Positions 55,801-64,000 of a DNA stretch of 64,000 bases are shown one piece after another (the stretch's first letter is position 1; each line of letters begins with the position of its first letter). Origin of the DNA: Pontibacter flavimaris. Lineage in GTDB: Bacteria > Bacteroidota > Bacteroidia > Cytophagales > Hymenobacteraceae. Position numbers and translations under genes: made by a program. The notes under the pieces are model-generated. The model was not told the DNA's origin, did not search any database, and was given only the letters and a program-made list of their open reading frames with translations. The stretch covers positions 186,001 to 250,000 of the forward strand of contig NZ_LVWA01000009.1 in the NCBI RefSeq assembly GCF_001907195.1, in the 5' to 3' direction.

Positions 55801-56158
55801 AGATGTTATCGCCGCCACCTGCATCCGAGGTGAAGGAAATATACGTGCCGTCGGGGCTGAAGCGCGGCTGCACCTCGTAGGGGCGACCGGTTCTCAGGAG
55901 TTTGGCTTTGCCGCCGGAGATAGGCATGAGGTAAATATCGCCGAGCATGTCGAAAACGATCTCTTTGCCATCCGGGCTTACGTCAACGCTCATCCAGGTG
56001 CCTTCGTTGGTGGTGAAGGAGACCTCTTTCTGAGGACCGTGTTCGGCATCCACCTGCCATTTAGCGTCTTCTTTCTTTTTTTCCTGAGCATGTGCCGCGC
56101 CGAAAGGGAGAGCAAGCGCCGCAGCCAGTACCACGCTCAGATAGGTACGTTTCGTCAT
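52856..56158 (-). CDS. Secreted PD40 beta-propeller plus amidohydrolase protein
   Basis: The 1100-residue protein has a signal peptide (ALALPFGAAHAQ). A TolB/PD40-type beta-propeller spans about 40-660, with repeated FSPDGTYISF, SPDGKYVYFS and FSPNGKFILYS blades. An amidohydrolase superfamily domain covers about 670-1090, with the metal motif GIVDVHAHLG near 725. Later His residues (GHTGVEHNIP), LGAHGQ and the C-terminal GSVETGKLADLIVLDQNPL are typical of the family. It probably hydrolyses a cyclic amide or peptide-like bond outside the cytoplasm, with the propeller as binding or gating module. This fusion is common in Bacteroidota. A TAATTTTG promoter-like box lies at 56223-56216 upstream. 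Confidence 0.9.
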   Translation of the reverse strand: MTKRTYLSVVLAAALALPFGAAHAQEKKKEDAKWQVDAEHGPQKEVSFTTNEGTWMSVDVSPDGKEIVFDMLGDIYLMPISGGKAKLLRTGRPYEVQPRFSPDGTYISFTSDAGGGDNIWIMKRDGSEAKQITNESFRLLNNAVWTPDGEYIIARKHFTNTRSLGAGEMWMYHRTGGTGIQLTKRKNDQQDAGEPFASPDGKYVYFSEDMSGGSNFEYNKDPNGQIYVIRRVDRHTGEIENVVSGNGGAVRPVVSRDGKQVAFVRRVRTKSVLFVHDLKTGEEWPIYDQLSHDQQEAWAIFGVYPYFSWTPDNKSIVFWADGKVNKVDVATKQVANIPFEATATHYLADAVRHDHSKNGGVSPDKFTAKAIRHAVTSPDGKTLVFNAAGYIYKKELPNGKPERITKGQDFEFYPSFSPDGKHLVYATWNDDNFGGLYKLDIRRKNGKPTRLTTEKGFYTSPQFSPNGKFILYSKEGGNSHMGYAHGKEKGIFYMPADGGKATLVQERGANPQFNATSNRIFFTGREGDKFAFKSVDLSGKNEQTHYTSKYTDQFYPSPDNKWIGFVELFNGYIAPFTANGSGLDLSADTKAVPVARFTRDAGTSIHWSADSKKINWVLGDEYFSNDLKNRFNFVAGAPEELPAIDTTGTKIGLELKTDIPQGKVAFTNARIITMKGDEVIEGGKIVVDGNRIVAVGKGISVPNDAKVIDAAGKTIMPGIVDVHAHLGTFRLGMSPQKQWSYFANLAYGVTTTHDPSSTTEMVFSQSEAVKSGAMVGPRIYSTGTILYGADGNFKAVINSLDDARSHLRRIKAVGGFSVKSYNQPRREQRQQVIQAARELDMSVYPEGGSTFFHNMTMILDGHTGVEHNIPVAPLYKDVLEVWKASNVGYTPTLIVNYGATNGEYYWYQKTNVWEKDRLLKFTPRSIIDGRSRFVTQVPDEEYENGFMATSRAAKALSDNGVKVNLGAHGQLQGLGAHWELWMLQQGGMTNHEALRAATLNGAEYIGMGHDLGSVETGKLADLIVLDQNPLENIRNSEHVKYTMVNGRLYDAATMAEIGNTTKQPGKFWWESDKYATAFDWHEGTNTRFEGIAGEHCTCRH

Positions 56159-56215
56159 CAGTAGATTGGAGATTAGTTAGTTTGAGCCTCTAAATTACAC
56201 ATTTGCGGGCACAGA

Positions 56216-56223
56216 CAAAATTA
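56216..56223 (-). promoter_or_regulatory. Possible -7 element of the amidohydrolase gene
   Basis: The minus strand reads TAATTTTG, fitting TAnnTTTG, about 58 nt upstream of the ATG. The -33 TTG lies at only 15 nt spacing, so the match is partial. Confidence 0.35.
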
Positions 56224-56394
56224 CCTGAGACGAAGTAACAACAGATATAGGTAAGGAAGGAGTGATTCAGGACAAAACGACATTTGCGGTCATCTCCTGA
56301 ACCCGGGTTTTTAGGATTGGTGGTTTTATACTTTCAGGGCATGCCAACCTTAGCTTGTCACCCGCGCCAGCCGCCCTTAAAGTATAATGCCTGG

Positions 56395-58461
56395 TTACAA
56401 GGAAGGAAACTTGGGTTGTTGCTCTGCACCCTTCAGCTGCTTCAGTGCCTCGGCGGCGGTATGCACCGGCAGCTGGCAGGTTTTGTTATAGCACACATAC
56501 ACGGTGGTTTTCCCGTTAATTGCTACTCTGTCCTCCAGCAATGGCAACTTGCTGTTGCTGGCTTCGGTGGCGCCTGCAAGTATAACGTTAGGCAGATAAA
56601 AGGAGGTGAGTTCAGCGCGCATTTCCGGTGCCTCTGGGCCTACAATGGCGATCTCGGCCGTGGGCGTGAGCTTGTGAAAGTATAAAGAGGCCCAGTTGCC
56701 CAGGTGCGAAGGCTCCTTCAGCAGCAGGTCTTTTACACGCGCCAGCATCTCGTCGGAGAGGGAAGTATGGCGTTCGTCATCAAAGTATAAACCCAGGAAG
56801 TGCAGGTTAGTGGCCATCACAGAGTTGGGGGAGGGAACGACGTTATCGAAAATTTCCTTTTTGCGGGCGATGAGCTGCTCTGCGTTTCTGTCAGTGTAGA
56901 AGAACAGGCTCTCCTTTTCATCAAAGAAGTTCTCTAAAGTATAATCTGTTAAGTTTTTTGCCTCCAGCAGCCACTGCTCGTCGAAGGTTACTTCATACAG
57001 GCGGATCAGGGCGCGGATCAGCAGGGCATAATCGTCCAGGAAACCATCGATAGTGGCTTTGCCTGCCTTATAGTTATGGTAGAGTCTGTCACCGTTCTTC
57101 AGGTTGTCAAGTATAAACCGGGCGTTCTTCAGGGCCAGCTCCAGGAAATGCTTATTCCCGAACGTGTAGTAGGCGTCGGCCAGACCTTTCAGCATCAGCG
57201 CGTTCCAGGAGGTCAGGATCTTGTCGTCCAGCGCCGGACGAATGCGGCTGGCGCGCACCTTCATCAGCTTCTGTTTCCAGTTCTGCACCATCTCCTCCAG
57301 CACGTCCATCTCCAGCTCATTCTCCTTTGCAAACTTCTCGTCCGGGATGCGGCGGTGCAGGATGTTGCGGCCGTGCTCGAAGTTTCCGGAGGCGGTGGCG
57401 TGGTAATACTTCGAGAAGATCGGTTCCTCGTCGCCCAGGATATCCTGCAGCTCCTGCTTCGTGAAAGTATAAAACCGGCCTTCCTCGCCCTCACTGTCGG
57501 CATCCAGCGAAGAGTAAAAGCCACCCTCCGGGCTCATCAGCTCCCGCTCCACAAACGCGATTGTCTCATACACCACATCATGGTACAGCGATTCGTGCGT
57601 GGCCTGGTACGCCTCGGCGTACAGGCTTATAAGCTGGCCGTTGTCGTAGAGCATCTTCTCGAAGTGCGGCACCAGCCATTCGGCATCCACGGAGTAGCGC
57701 GCAAAGCCGCCGCCAAGCTGGTCGTAGATGCCGCCGTAGGCCATTTCGCGGAGCGTCAGGTGCAGGTGGTTCAGGATGGTCTGGTCGCTGGTGTGGTGGT
57801 GGTAGCGGAGCAGAAAGAGGAGATTTCCCGGCATCGGAAATTTCGGAGCATCGCCCATGCCACCGTTCTTTTTATCGAACTGCCTGCTCAGGTTATGCCC
57901 AATCAGCTTGAAATCATCCTCCCGCACGTGGTAGTTCTGCTGCTCCAGGCCATACTTCTCCAGCTCGTTGCGGTTCAGGTGCCGGGCAAATTGCTCCGCC
58001 GACTCGTTCAGTTCATCGCGGTTCGTCGCATAAGCCTCGGCTATGTTGGCAAGCAATGCCTTCCATCGTTTGGGCGGGAAATAAGTGCCGCCGTAAAACG
58101 GCTTTGCCTCAGCGTTGAGGAACACGTTCATCGGCCACCCGCCCTGCAAACCCATGGCGTGCAGCGCATCCATGTATACTGCGTCCACATCGGGGCGCTC
58201 CTCCCGGTCCACTTTAATACACACAAAGTGTGTGTTCATCACCTCAGCTATACTTTTCTGCTCAAAGGCCTCCCGCTCCATCACGTGGCACCAGTGGCAG
58301 GCGGCATAGCCAACGCTCACCAGGATCGGCTTGTCCTCCTGCTTTGCCTTTTGCAGCGCTTCCTCTCCCCAAGGATACCAATCCACCGGGTTGTAGGCGT
58401 GCTGCAAGAGGTACGGGCTGCTCTCGTGTATGAGTCTGTTGGGTTTCTTATCTACTGCCAT
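56395..58461 (-). CDS. DUF255 thioredoxin-fold protein (YyaL/SPATA20-like)
   Basis: The 688-residue protein begins [20 protein letters not shown], then a thioredoxin-like domain with CHWCHV (Cys55, Cys58). The remaining ~500 residues form an (alpha/alpha) barrel like those of glycan-processing or epimerase enzymes ([36 protein letters not shown]). The family is widespread and its biochemical role is not established; the Cys pair suggests redox activity. There is no signal peptide, so it is probably cytoplasmic. Its neighbour upstream on the same strand is the GSCFA gene, 165 bp away. Confidence 0.92.
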   Translation of the reverse strand: MAVDKKPNRLIHESSPYLLQHAYNPVDWYPWGEEALQKAKQEDKPILVSVGYAACHWCHVMEREAFEQKSIAEVMNTHFVCIKVDREERPDVDAVYMDALHAMGLQGGWPMNVFLNAEAKPFYGGTYFPPKRWKALLANIAEAYATNRDELNESAEQFARHLNRNELEKYGLEQQNYHVREDDFKLIGHNLSRQFDKKNGGMGDAPKFPMPGNLLFLLRYHHHTSDQTILNHLHLTLREMAYGGIYDQLGGGFARYSVDAEWLVPHFEKMLYDNGQLISLYAEAYQATHESLYHDVVYETIAFVERELMSPEGGFYSSLDADSEGEEGRFYTFTKQELQDILGDEEPIFSKYYHATASGNFEHGRNILHRRIPDEKFAKENELEMDVLEEMVQNWKQKLMKVRASRIRPALDDKILTSWNALMLKGLADAYYTFGNKHFLELALKNARFILDNLKNGDRLYHNYKAGKATIDGFLDDYALLIRALIRLYEVTFDEQWLLEAKNLTDYTLENFFDEKESLFFYTDRNAEQLIARKKEIFDNVVPSPNSVMATNLHFLGLYFDDERHTSLSDEMLARVKDLLLKEPSHLGNWASLYFHKLTPTAEIAIVGPEAPEMRAELTSFYLPNVILAGATEASNSKLPLLEDRVAINGKTTVYVCYNKTCQLPVHTAAEALKQLKGAEQQPKFPSL

Positions 58462-58626
58462 AGTTTATTTTTGGACACAAGTAGCAGGACACAAGACACA
58501 AGACGTTACATGAATGAAAGTTTATATGTTAGTCGAGCTACTTGATACCTGCTACGTGTGTCGCTTAAAGTCTCGAAGCTATTTCTACGGCTGATACAGG
58601 CAAAAGTGTATTACGGGCTGGTATGG

Positions 58627-59607
58627 CTAAGGCAGGAGCTGTTTCCGGAGGGTTTTGGCTTCGCTGCTGACGTCGATCTTATACTTCTGGCCTAGTTCCT
58701 GCAGCTGTTGCAACGTGTTTTGCAAAAATTTCTGGTGCGCCTCAGATTGTGGCTGGAACGGCCGGTGCGCCACCGCCCGCTGTATCTTCTCCCATTGGTC
58801 CATAAACTGCCGGAAGTCAGCAGTATAATACGCGTCCACGAACCTCTGCCAGATGTAGTCCTCCGCCAGCGGAGTGGGGTGCAGCATGTCCTCTTTGTAA
58901 AAGCGGTAGTCGCGCAGGTCATCCATCATGATCTCGTAGGCCGGGAAGTATAAAACCTCCTGGTGCGCCTCCTGCAACTGGTGGCACAGCAAACGCAGGC
59001 TGGCCTTGCTCACGCTGTTCAGCTCTATTGTTTCCTTTAGATGGCGCACCGGGCTCACCGTCAGGAGCACCTTCATAGCTGGGTTCACTTGCTTCAGCTG
59101 CGCGAGCATCTGTTCAAAGGCAGTTCGCATTTCCTCCACCGTCAGTAGCTCCCGGGTAAAGTTTCTGGCAGGCAGCTTGTGGCAATTGGCCACCAGCTTG
59201 CCGCTTTCCTGCAGGCGGTAAGCCATGGCCGTGCCCAGCGTTATGATGAGGAGAGAGGCGTTCTGCAGTTGCTGGCCCGTCTGGCGCAGCCGCTCCTGTA
59301 TGGTTTGCAGTAGCTCTTCTTTATTGGCGCTGGCGAGGGAGGAGTGAAGGTCGTAGGCGTACCAGATGCCGTTTTGCTGCACCAGGTGCTCCTCAAAAGT
59401 ATAAGCCTGCCCTGTGGCGGCACGCAGCAACAGGCTCACTGAGATAGGGTTGAAGATGGTGCCGAAGGGATTGACCACTACATCCACCTTGTGTTGCTGC
59501 AGCTTGCTGCCGATTACCTCGGCGAAGCAGGAGCCGATGGTGAGCACCGGGTGCTGCAAGTCAAGGCTAAGGCCAGCGCGGGGTACCTGTACTTCGGTCC
59601 GGAACAT
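58627..59607 (-). CDS. GSCFA domain protein
   Basis: The 326-residue protein has the family signature TIGSCFAEVIG at 23-33 with Ser26, followed by NPFGTIFNPISV and later LLTVSPVRHLKETIELNS and the DMLHPTPLAEDYIW block. These blocks match an SGNH/GDSL-hydrolase-like fold, with Ser26 as candidate nucleophile and Asp/His in the HPT region. The family is mostly found in Bacteroidota and alphaproteobacteria and its substrate is unknown. No signal peptide is visible. It stands between the DUF255 gene and the ribosomal operon terminator. Confidence 0.88.
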   Translation of the reverse strand: MFRTEVQVPRAGLSLDLQHPVLTIGSCFAEVIGSKLQQHKVDVVVNPFGTIFNPISVSLLLRAATGQAYTFEEHLVQQNGIWYAYDLHSSLASANKEELLQTIQERLRQTGQQLQNASLLIITLGTAMAYRLQESGKLVANCHKLPARNFTRELLTVEEMRTAFEQMLAQLKQVNPAMKVLLTVSPVRHLKETIELNSVSKASLRLLCHQLQEAHQEVLYFPAYEIMMDDLRDYRFYKEDMLHPTPLAEDYIWQRFVDAYYTADFRQFMDQWEKIQRAVAHRPFQPQSEAHQKFLQNTLQQLQELGQKYKIDVSSEAKTLRKQLLP

Positions 59608-59642
59608 CTCTTATACTTTGCTTGAGTTATACGTGCAATATG

Positions 59643-59680
59643 GCAAAAAAAAGCGTCCTGCCGGTGGGGCAGGACGCTTT
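59643..59680 (-). terminator. Terminator of the rpsF-rpsR-rplI operon
   Basis: AAAGCGTCCTGCC (59650-59662) pairs with GGCAGGACGCTTT (59668-59680). On the minus strand it is followed by a run of eight or more T. It lies 24 nt after the rplI stop. Confidence 0.9.
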
Positions 59681-59703
59681 CAAATAAGTATTTTCAGGTA
59701 GGC

Positions 59704-60147
59704 TTATTCAGCAACTACGTTGAATTTAACCTGGTGCTTCACCTCTTTGTGCAAGCTCAGCGTAGCAGTGTACTCGCCGGCAGTTTTCACGTCCTGGTCA
59801 AAAGAGATACGCTTGCGGTCCACATCATACCCTTTCGCCTTCAGGGCCTCTGAAAGCTGGTTGGTAGTCACGGAACCGAAGATCTTGCCGGTCTCACCCA
59901 CTTTGGCAGGAAGCTCGATAGTGATGTCACCGATGCTGTTGGCCAGCTCCTGAGCATCATTCTGAATCTTCTCAGCCTTGTGCGCCGCCTGGCGGATGTT
60001 CTCAGCTACTACTTTTCTGCTTGATTTGTCAGCGATAACTGCCAGACCCTGCGGGATAAGGTAGTTACGGCCGTATCCTGGCTTTACTTCAACAATGTCG
60101 TTCTTGTAGCCGAGGCCTTTAACGTCGTCTTTAAGTATTACTTCCAT
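59704..60147 (-). CDS. rplI: 50S ribosomal protein L9
   Basis: The 147-residue protein has the L9 opening MEVILKDDVKGLGYKNDIVE, the signature GYGRNYLIPQGLAV (24-37), a long central helix and the C-terminal domain GKIFGSVTTNQLSEAL. It binds domain V of 23S rRNA at the base of the L1 stalk. It is last in the rpsF-rpsR-rplI operon, 12 nt after rpsR. Confidence 0.97.
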   Translation of the reverse strand: MEVILKDDVKGLGYKNDIVEVKPGYGRNYLIPQGLAVIADKSSRKVVAENIRQAAHKAEKIQNDAQELANSIGDITIELPAKVGETGKIFGSVTTNQLSEALKAKGYDVDRKRISFDQDVKTAGEYTATLSLHKEVKHQVKFNVVAE

Positions 60148-60159
60148 CGTTCGACCTCC

Positions 60160-60411
60160 TTATTTTAAAGAATCCGTTACATAAGGTAAAATGGCAAGGT
60201 GTCTTGCACGGGCAACAGCCTGAGACACTTTGCGCTGGAACTTCAGGCTGGTGCCTGTCAGTCTTCTTGGGAGGATCTTGCCCTGCTCGTTCACGAACTT
60301 CAGCAGGAAGTTGCCATCCTTGTAATCGATGTACTTAATACCGCTCTTCTTGAAACGGCAGTACTTCTCACGATTCTCTTGTTTGTGTACTCTTTCGTTA
60401 ACTAAGCTCAT
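60160..60411 (-). CDS. rpsR: 30S ribosomal protein S18
   Basis: The 83-residue protein has the S18 core [16 protein letters not shown], then the [20 protein letters not shown] segment and [14 protein letters not shown]. It pairs with S6 on the 30S platform. The start codon shares one base with the rpsF stop codon, indicating translational coupling. Confidence 0.97.
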   Translation of the reverse strand: MSLVNERVHKQENREKYCRFKKSGIKYIDYKDGNFLLKFVNEQGKILPRRLTGTSLKFQRKVSQAVARARHLAILPYVTDSLK

Positions 60412-60779
60412 TATCCTTTAACCTCCTCTTTTTTAGCTTGTGATTTGAACTCGCCGTTTCTTCTGCGCTCGTTGTAAGCCACAGCGTGCTTATCAAGGGC
60501 GGTTGTCAGGAAACGAACTACTTTTTCATCACGGCGATAAGCCAGTTCAAGCATGTCCACCACGTTAGTTGGCGCTTTAAACTCGATCAGGTGATAGAAA
60601 CCTGTAGACTTCTTCTGGATAGGATAAGCCAGTTTGCGAAGACCCCAGTTTTCTTCGTGGATAACGTCGGCGCCATTTTCCTTTAGCACCTCTCTGAACT
60701 TCTCGACCGTTTCCTGCATCTGAGTCTCGTTAAGCAACGGAGTCAGGATGAAGACAGTTTCGTAATTTCTCAATTCCAT
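60411..60779 (-). CDS. rpsF: 30S ribosomal protein S6
   Basis: The 122-residue protein opens [20 protein letters not shown], with the central [20 protein letters not shown] and [12 protein letters not shown]. The C-terminus is charged and Lys/Glu-rich. It forms a heterodimer with S18 in the small subunit. It is first in its operon; a TTG-N20-TACCTTTG promoter lies just upstream. Confidence 0.97.
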   Translation of the reverse strand: MELRNYETVFILTPLLNETQMQETVEKFREVLKENGADVIHEENWGLRKLAYPIQKKSTGFYHLIEFKAPTNVVDMLELAYRRDEKVVRFLTTALDKHAVAYNERRRNGEFKSQAKKEEVKG

Positions 60780-60810
60780 CGGTTCGATATATGGTTATAA
60801 ATTTAGCCTG

Positions 60811-60841
60811 CAAAGGTAAGGCGCTAAAGTATAAATAGCAA
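60811..60841 (-). promoter_or_regulatory. Promoter of the rpsF-rpsR-rplI operon
   Basis: On the minus strand TTG (60841-60839), a 20-nt spacer and TACCTTTG (60818-60811) match the Bacteroidota -33/-7 consensus. The leader to the rpsF ATG would be about 25 nt. Confidence 0.6.
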
Positions 60842-61233
60842 TAGGTGCTGCTATAAATAAGTAAGGCACAGCCTCTAGGGGGTGAGCATGGGAATGGGAT
60901 AGGCGGCGGGTACATCTCTTATATATTAAGGTGTGAATGTATTCCCGGGATGTGCCGTGCAGGGGAGGGGCTGCAGATGCTGCGGAAAAATAAAGTCAAT
61001 TTATACTTTGGTAAACACAAAACATAATTGAACAAAATAGTACAATCGTCGTTGGTGTTTAATACCGAAAATTTAGGAATATTTTGAAGGACGGAGAGAC
61101 AGGGGAGGCCGGAGTTATTTAGATTGATTATAAATAAAAAGGCTTAAAAAGCATCAAAAAAACGGTTTTTGGTTGCAAGTGTGGTGGTACTGAGGAGGTG
61201 GTGACACGCAGGCCAAATAATAAACCTATTATG
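60842..61233. other. Divergent spacer between ribosomal and act operons, no gene
   Basis: About 390 A/T-rich bases with no credible frame. A TTATACTTTG word lies near 61000. The short minus-strand frames at 60730-60915 and 61144-61344 are not supported. Confidence 0.5.
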
Positions 61234-61264
61234 TTTGATTAATGGAATTCGCATAGTAGATTTG
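61234..61264 (+). promoter_or_regulatory. Promoter of the act (alternative complex III) operon
   Basis: TTTG (61234-61237), a 19-nt spacer and TAGATTTG (61257-61264) are an exact match to the Bacteroidota consensus. Transcription would begin near 61270, leaving a ~48-nt leader before the ATG at 61318. This is the best promoter match in the window. Confidence 0.7.
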
Positions 61265-61317
61265 TGCCCATAAAGTAAATTCACCATATCATATACTAAA
61301 CACAAGTGATCTTGGCT

Positions 61318-62631
61318 ATGGTTAGCTGTATACTTAAAACTCAATCTAAAATTTTGTACACCTTCCTGTTAGCTCTGGTGGTTTCATTCAGTGCTTTTGC
61401 GCAGGAGAGCGAGCAGGCAGAGGTAGCCCAAAAAGGTGTTGAGCCTGGCGCTACTGCAGGTGCGGAAGTGTCTACCGGGGATCCAGCGATTATATCGGCG
61501 GGAGAGGCCTTGTTTAAAAACAACTGTGCTGTGTGTCACTCCGCCGGCAGCGACGTAATTGTAGGTCCCGGCCTGCAGGGTGTTACGGAAAAACGCAGCG
61601 AGTCATGGCTGATCAGTTGGACAAAGAACTCCCAGGCGCTTATCCAGTCAGGCGATGCGGATGCGATTGCCATTTACAACCAGTTTAACAAGCAGGCAAT
61701 GCCTTCTTTCGCTTTCTCTGATGATGAGGTGAAGTCGATATTTGCCTACATCGCGTCTGGGCAGGGTGTTGCTTCGGCACCAGCTGCCGGTCCTGAGGGC
61801 GCTACTGCCGGTGAGAACGTGGGTACTGACGCGGTTGGTTCCGCCGGAGCCATCGGAGGTTACCTGGATATCGTGCTGGTGGTCCTGATCGTCGTGCTGA
61901 TTGTGCTGGTGGTGACACTGTTGCTGATCACGTCGCTGCTGAAGAACTACCTGAACAAGAACCGTAAGCTGAATGAGTATGACGCTGAGGTTGTTAACCA
62001 GCGCTTCGACTTCTCCAAGATATATAAGTCCAAGGCCGTTCGCACACTGGTGGTGCTCATCTTCGTGGTGGTGCTGCTGGACCTGACGATAGATAAGGTG
62101 ATGGGAATCGGCATCCAGCAGGGTTACGCGCCGAAGCAGCCGATTGCTTTCTCGCACAAACTGCACGCTGGCCAGCACCAGATCAACTGTAACTACTGCC
62201 ACACAACGGTTTACGAAAGCAAAAGCGCCAGCATTCCATCTGCGAACATCTGTATGAACTGCCACAGCCAGATCAAGACAGAGTCTGCAGAGATTCAGAA
62301 GATATACAAAGCCATTGAGCGCAATGAGCCGATCCAGTGGGTGCGTATCCACAACCTGCCGGACCTGGCCTACTTTAACCACTCACAGCACACGCAGGTG
62401 GGTGGCGTAGAGTGCCAGACCTGCCACGGCCCAATCCAGGAAATGGATGTGGTTTACCAGTATTCTCCACTTACCATGGGCTGGTGTATAGAGTGCCACC
62501 GCGAAACACCACTGAACACAGAGGGTAACGGCTACTACGACAAGCTGGTAGAACTGCACGAGGCTTCTTCGAAGGGTGCCTTCACAGTGACCTCGAACGG
62601 TGGTGCAGAGTGCTCTAAGTGTCACTATTAA
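61318..62631 (+). CDS. actA: Alternative complex III cytochrome c subunit ActA with fused N-terminal monoheme domain
   Basis: The protein has 437 residues from the ATG at 61318; the in-frame GTG at 61306 is less likely. It has a signal peptide (LLALVVSFSAFAQ, ends ~29). A monoheme cytochrome c domain has CAVCH at 70-74 and axial-Met candidate QAMPSF. A Gly/Ala linker and two membrane segments (about 178-205 and 240-262) follow. The pentaheme part has CNYCH (291), CMNCH (312), CQTCH (366), CIECH (390) and CSKCH (432). ActA takes electrons from the quinol oxidase module toward cytochrome c or an oxidase. In some species the monoheme domain is a separate subunit, so this looks like a fusion. The actB gene follows 44 nt downstream. 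Confidence 0.9.
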   Translation: MVSCILKTQSKILYTFLLALVVSFSAFAQESEQAEVAQKGVEPGATAGAEVSTGDPAIISAGEALFKNNCAVCHSAGSDVIVGPGLQGVTEKRSESWLISWTKNSQALIQSGDADAIAIYNQFNKQAMPSFAFSDDEVKSIFAYIASGQGVASAPAAGPEGATAGENVGTDAVGSAGAIGGYLDIVLVVLIVVLIVLVVTLLLITSLLKNYLNKNRKLNEYDAEVVNQRFDFSKIYKSKAVRTLVVLIFVVVLLDLTIDKVMGIGIQQGYAPKQPIAFSHKLHAGQHQINCNYCHTTVYESKSASIPSANICMNCHSQIKTESAEIQKIYKAIERNEPIQWVRIHNLPDLAYFNHSQHTQVGGVECQTCHGPIQEMDVVYQYSPLTMGWCIECHRETPLNTEGNGYYDKLVELHEASSKGAFTVTSNGGAECSKCHY

Positions 62632-62675
62632 TCAATCTCTATTTCAATTAAGTATTCGAGTTTTCTAAATATAAT

Positions 62676-64000
62676 ATGCAAGACAGAATAAAATACTGGA
62701 AAGGAATTGAGGAGCTGGAAAATGCTTCGGAATTCGAGAAGCATGCTCATAACGAGTTTCCAGAATTCCTGCCGATCAACGAAGTGGAAGGGGGAGAGTC
62801 TGTTTCAAACGGCAAAACACGCCGCCGCGACTTCCTGAAGCTGTTGGGCTTTAGTATGGCAGCCGTGTCGCTGGCCTCCTGCGAGGCGCCGGTGCGCAAG
62901 GCTATTCCATACCTGAACAAACCGGTAGACGTGGAGCCAGGAATAGCGAACTGGTACGCCTCTACCTTTTACCTGAACGGGGATTACAACAGCATACTTG
63001 TAAAGACCCGCGAAGGCCGTCCTATCAAGATTGAGCCAAACCCAAGCTCCGGACTGACGCCACTGGGCACTAGCCCGAAGGCACAAGGCTCCCTGCTGGG
63101 CTTGTACGATACAAACCGTCTGCGCTACCCGCTGAAAGCTGGTAAAGAGGCGAAGTGGGAAGATGTAGACAAGGAGATCCGCTCGCGCCTTTCCAATGTA
63201 AGTGGCAAAGTGGCTTTCGTGTCATCCACCATCATCAGCCCATCCACTCAGAAGCTTATCAAAGAGTTCGGCTCGCGCTTCGGCAACTTCGAGCACGTTA
63301 CCTATGACGTGAACTCTGCCTCTGGCCTGCTCCAGGCTAACGGCGGTGTTATCCCAGGGTATGACTTCAGCAAAGCGAACATCATTGTAAGTATAAATGC
63401 TGATTTCCTGGGTACATGGGTGGCCCCTGTGCCTTTCGCCAAGCAGTATATCCAAAACAGAAAGCTGAACCCGGATAACCCAACAATGTCGCGCCACTAC
63501 CAGTTTGAGACGATCCTGTCGCTGACTGGTTCTAACGCAGACGTGCGCGTGCCTATCAAGCCTTCTGATGAGGCTGCTGTGGTTACTGCGCTGCATAACG
63601 CTATTACCGGTCGGGGTGCCTCCAGCACAGCGGTAGACGCCAAGATCATGGCAGCTGCTGTGAAAGACCTGCAGGCAAACAGCGGCAGGGCGCTGGTGGT
63701 ATCCGGTTCTAACGATCCGGGCGTACAGGCCATGGTGAAAGCCATCAACACGGCCTTAGGCGCTGACGGTACCACTATCGATACGGCTGCTCCATACTAT
63801 GTGAAGCAGGGTAACGATGCGGCTATGATCCGCCTGATCGAAGAAATGAATGCCGGCTCTGTAGGTGCCGTGTTCTTCTATAACGCCAACCCGGCGTACA
63901 ACCACCCGCTTGCTGCCAGAGTGGCTGCCGGTCTGAAAAAAGTAGGGCTGAAGGTTTCGTTCGCTGACAGAGTGGAGGAGACTGCCAAGCTTGCTGATTT
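62676..64000 (+). CDS. actB: Alternative complex III molybdopterin-like/iron-sulfur subunit ActB, N-terminal part
   Basis: The frame is open from the ATG at 62676 to the window edge (about 441 residues). It begins MQDRIKYWKGIEELENASEF and has a Tat-type motif RRRDFLKLLGF (49-59) followed by a hydrophobic stretch and LASC (66-69), which could be a lipobox. This matches the TAT-variant-translocated molybdopterin oxidoreductase family. Subsequent sequence (NWYASTFYLNGDYNSILVKT, EGRPIKIEPNP) fits the molybdopterin oxidoreductase-like fold. In ActB this domain lacks the cofactor, and the iron-sulfur clusters lie in the C-terminal part beyond this window. Assigned with ActA as the start of the act operon. 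Confidence 0.88.
   Translation, partial: MQDRIKYWKGIEELENASEFEKHAHNEFPEFLPINEVEGGESVSNGKTRRRDFLKLLGFSMAAVSLASCEAPVRKAIPYLNKPVDVEPGIANWYASTFYLNGDYNSILVKTREGRPIKIEPNPSSGLTPLGTSPKAQGSLLGLYDTNRLRYPLKAGKEAKWEDVDKEIRSRLSNVSGKVAFVSSTIISPSTQKLIKEFGSRFGNFEHVTYDVNSASGLLQANGGVIPGYDFSKANIIVSINADFLGTWVAPVPFAKQYIQNRKLNPDNPTMSRHYQFETILSLTGSNADVRVPIKPSDEAAVVTALHNAITGRGASSTAVDAKIMAAAVKDLQANSGRALVVSGSNDPGVQAMVKAINTALGADGTTIDTAAPYYVKQGNDAAMIRLIEEMNAGSVGAVFFYNANPAYNHPLAARVAAGLKKVGLKVSFADRVEETAKLAD

Noticed and set aside
57076..58545. 489-residue plus-strand open frame opposite the DUF255 gene
   Set aside because: Antisense shadow of a protein with a clear CHWCHV thioredoxin-like domain.

Overview
The window looks like a chromosomal segment of a Bacteroidota bacterium from the order Cytophagales, most like Hymenobacteraceae (Pontibacter and relatives). 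The genus is an inference. The support is: type IX secretion (T9SS) cargo proteins with type A and type B C-terminal sorting domains; two PorP/SprF-family outer-membrane proteins; alternative complex III (act) respiration genes; Bacteroidota-type promoters (TTTG, about 19-20 nt, TAnnTTTG); and no clear Shine-Dalgarno sequences. No tRNA, rRNA, CRISPR array, transposase or prophage gene was seen.

Layout. 0-4 kb: a truncated hypothetical gene, a secreted DPP IV-type peptidase, then clpS and recR. 4-7.2 kb: a type B T9SS cargo protein paired with a PorP/SprF gene. 7.3-13.3 kb: a tightly packed run of aminotransferase, PfkB/heptose kinase-like protein and two tandem TrkH-type potassium transporter paralogues. 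13.4-24 kb: hemE, MarC, a NYN nuclease, a DUF1028 protein, a membrane protein, an M28 peptidase, queA, a frameshifted DUF2721-like gene and a hypothetical protein, with repeat-filled spacers. 24-35.1 kb: a 3364-residue SprB-like adhesin followed by its PorP/SprF partner. 36-38.6 kb: an M14 carboxypeptidase. 39.5-48 kb: two type A T9SS cargo proteins that share a nearly identical C-terminal cassette and terminator. 48.4-59.6 kb: a CocE-like hydrolase, a TerB-like protein, a glycosyltransferase-like protein, a PD40-amidohydrolase, a DUF255 thioredoxin-fold protein and a GSCFA protein. 59.7-60.8 kb: rpsF-rpsR-rplI. 61.3-64 kb: the start of the act operon (ActA, truncated ActB).

How the genes work together. 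Two adhesin plus PorP/SprF pairs and two further T9SS cargoes point to heavy investment in surface adhesins, probably for gliding or attachment. Five secreted hydrolases (DPP IV, M28, M14, S15/CocE, amidohydrolase) suggest extracytoplasmic peptide scavenging. The core T9SS machinery is not in the window.

Most unusual signals. (1) The short word AAGTATA/TATACTT is very over-represented in both strands, in spacers, terminators and reading frames, like a DNA-uptake-type or HIP1-type genomic word. (2) The giant adhesin has a higher-order repeat: six different ~78-residue modules recur as a block with exact spacings of 1398, 1398, 1398 and 1401 nt. (3) A T9SS sorting cassette plus its terminator is duplicated behind unrelated N-termini. 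(4) A perfect 261-bp tandem duplication lies within a cargo gene. (5) Several families of palindromic intergenic repeats are present.
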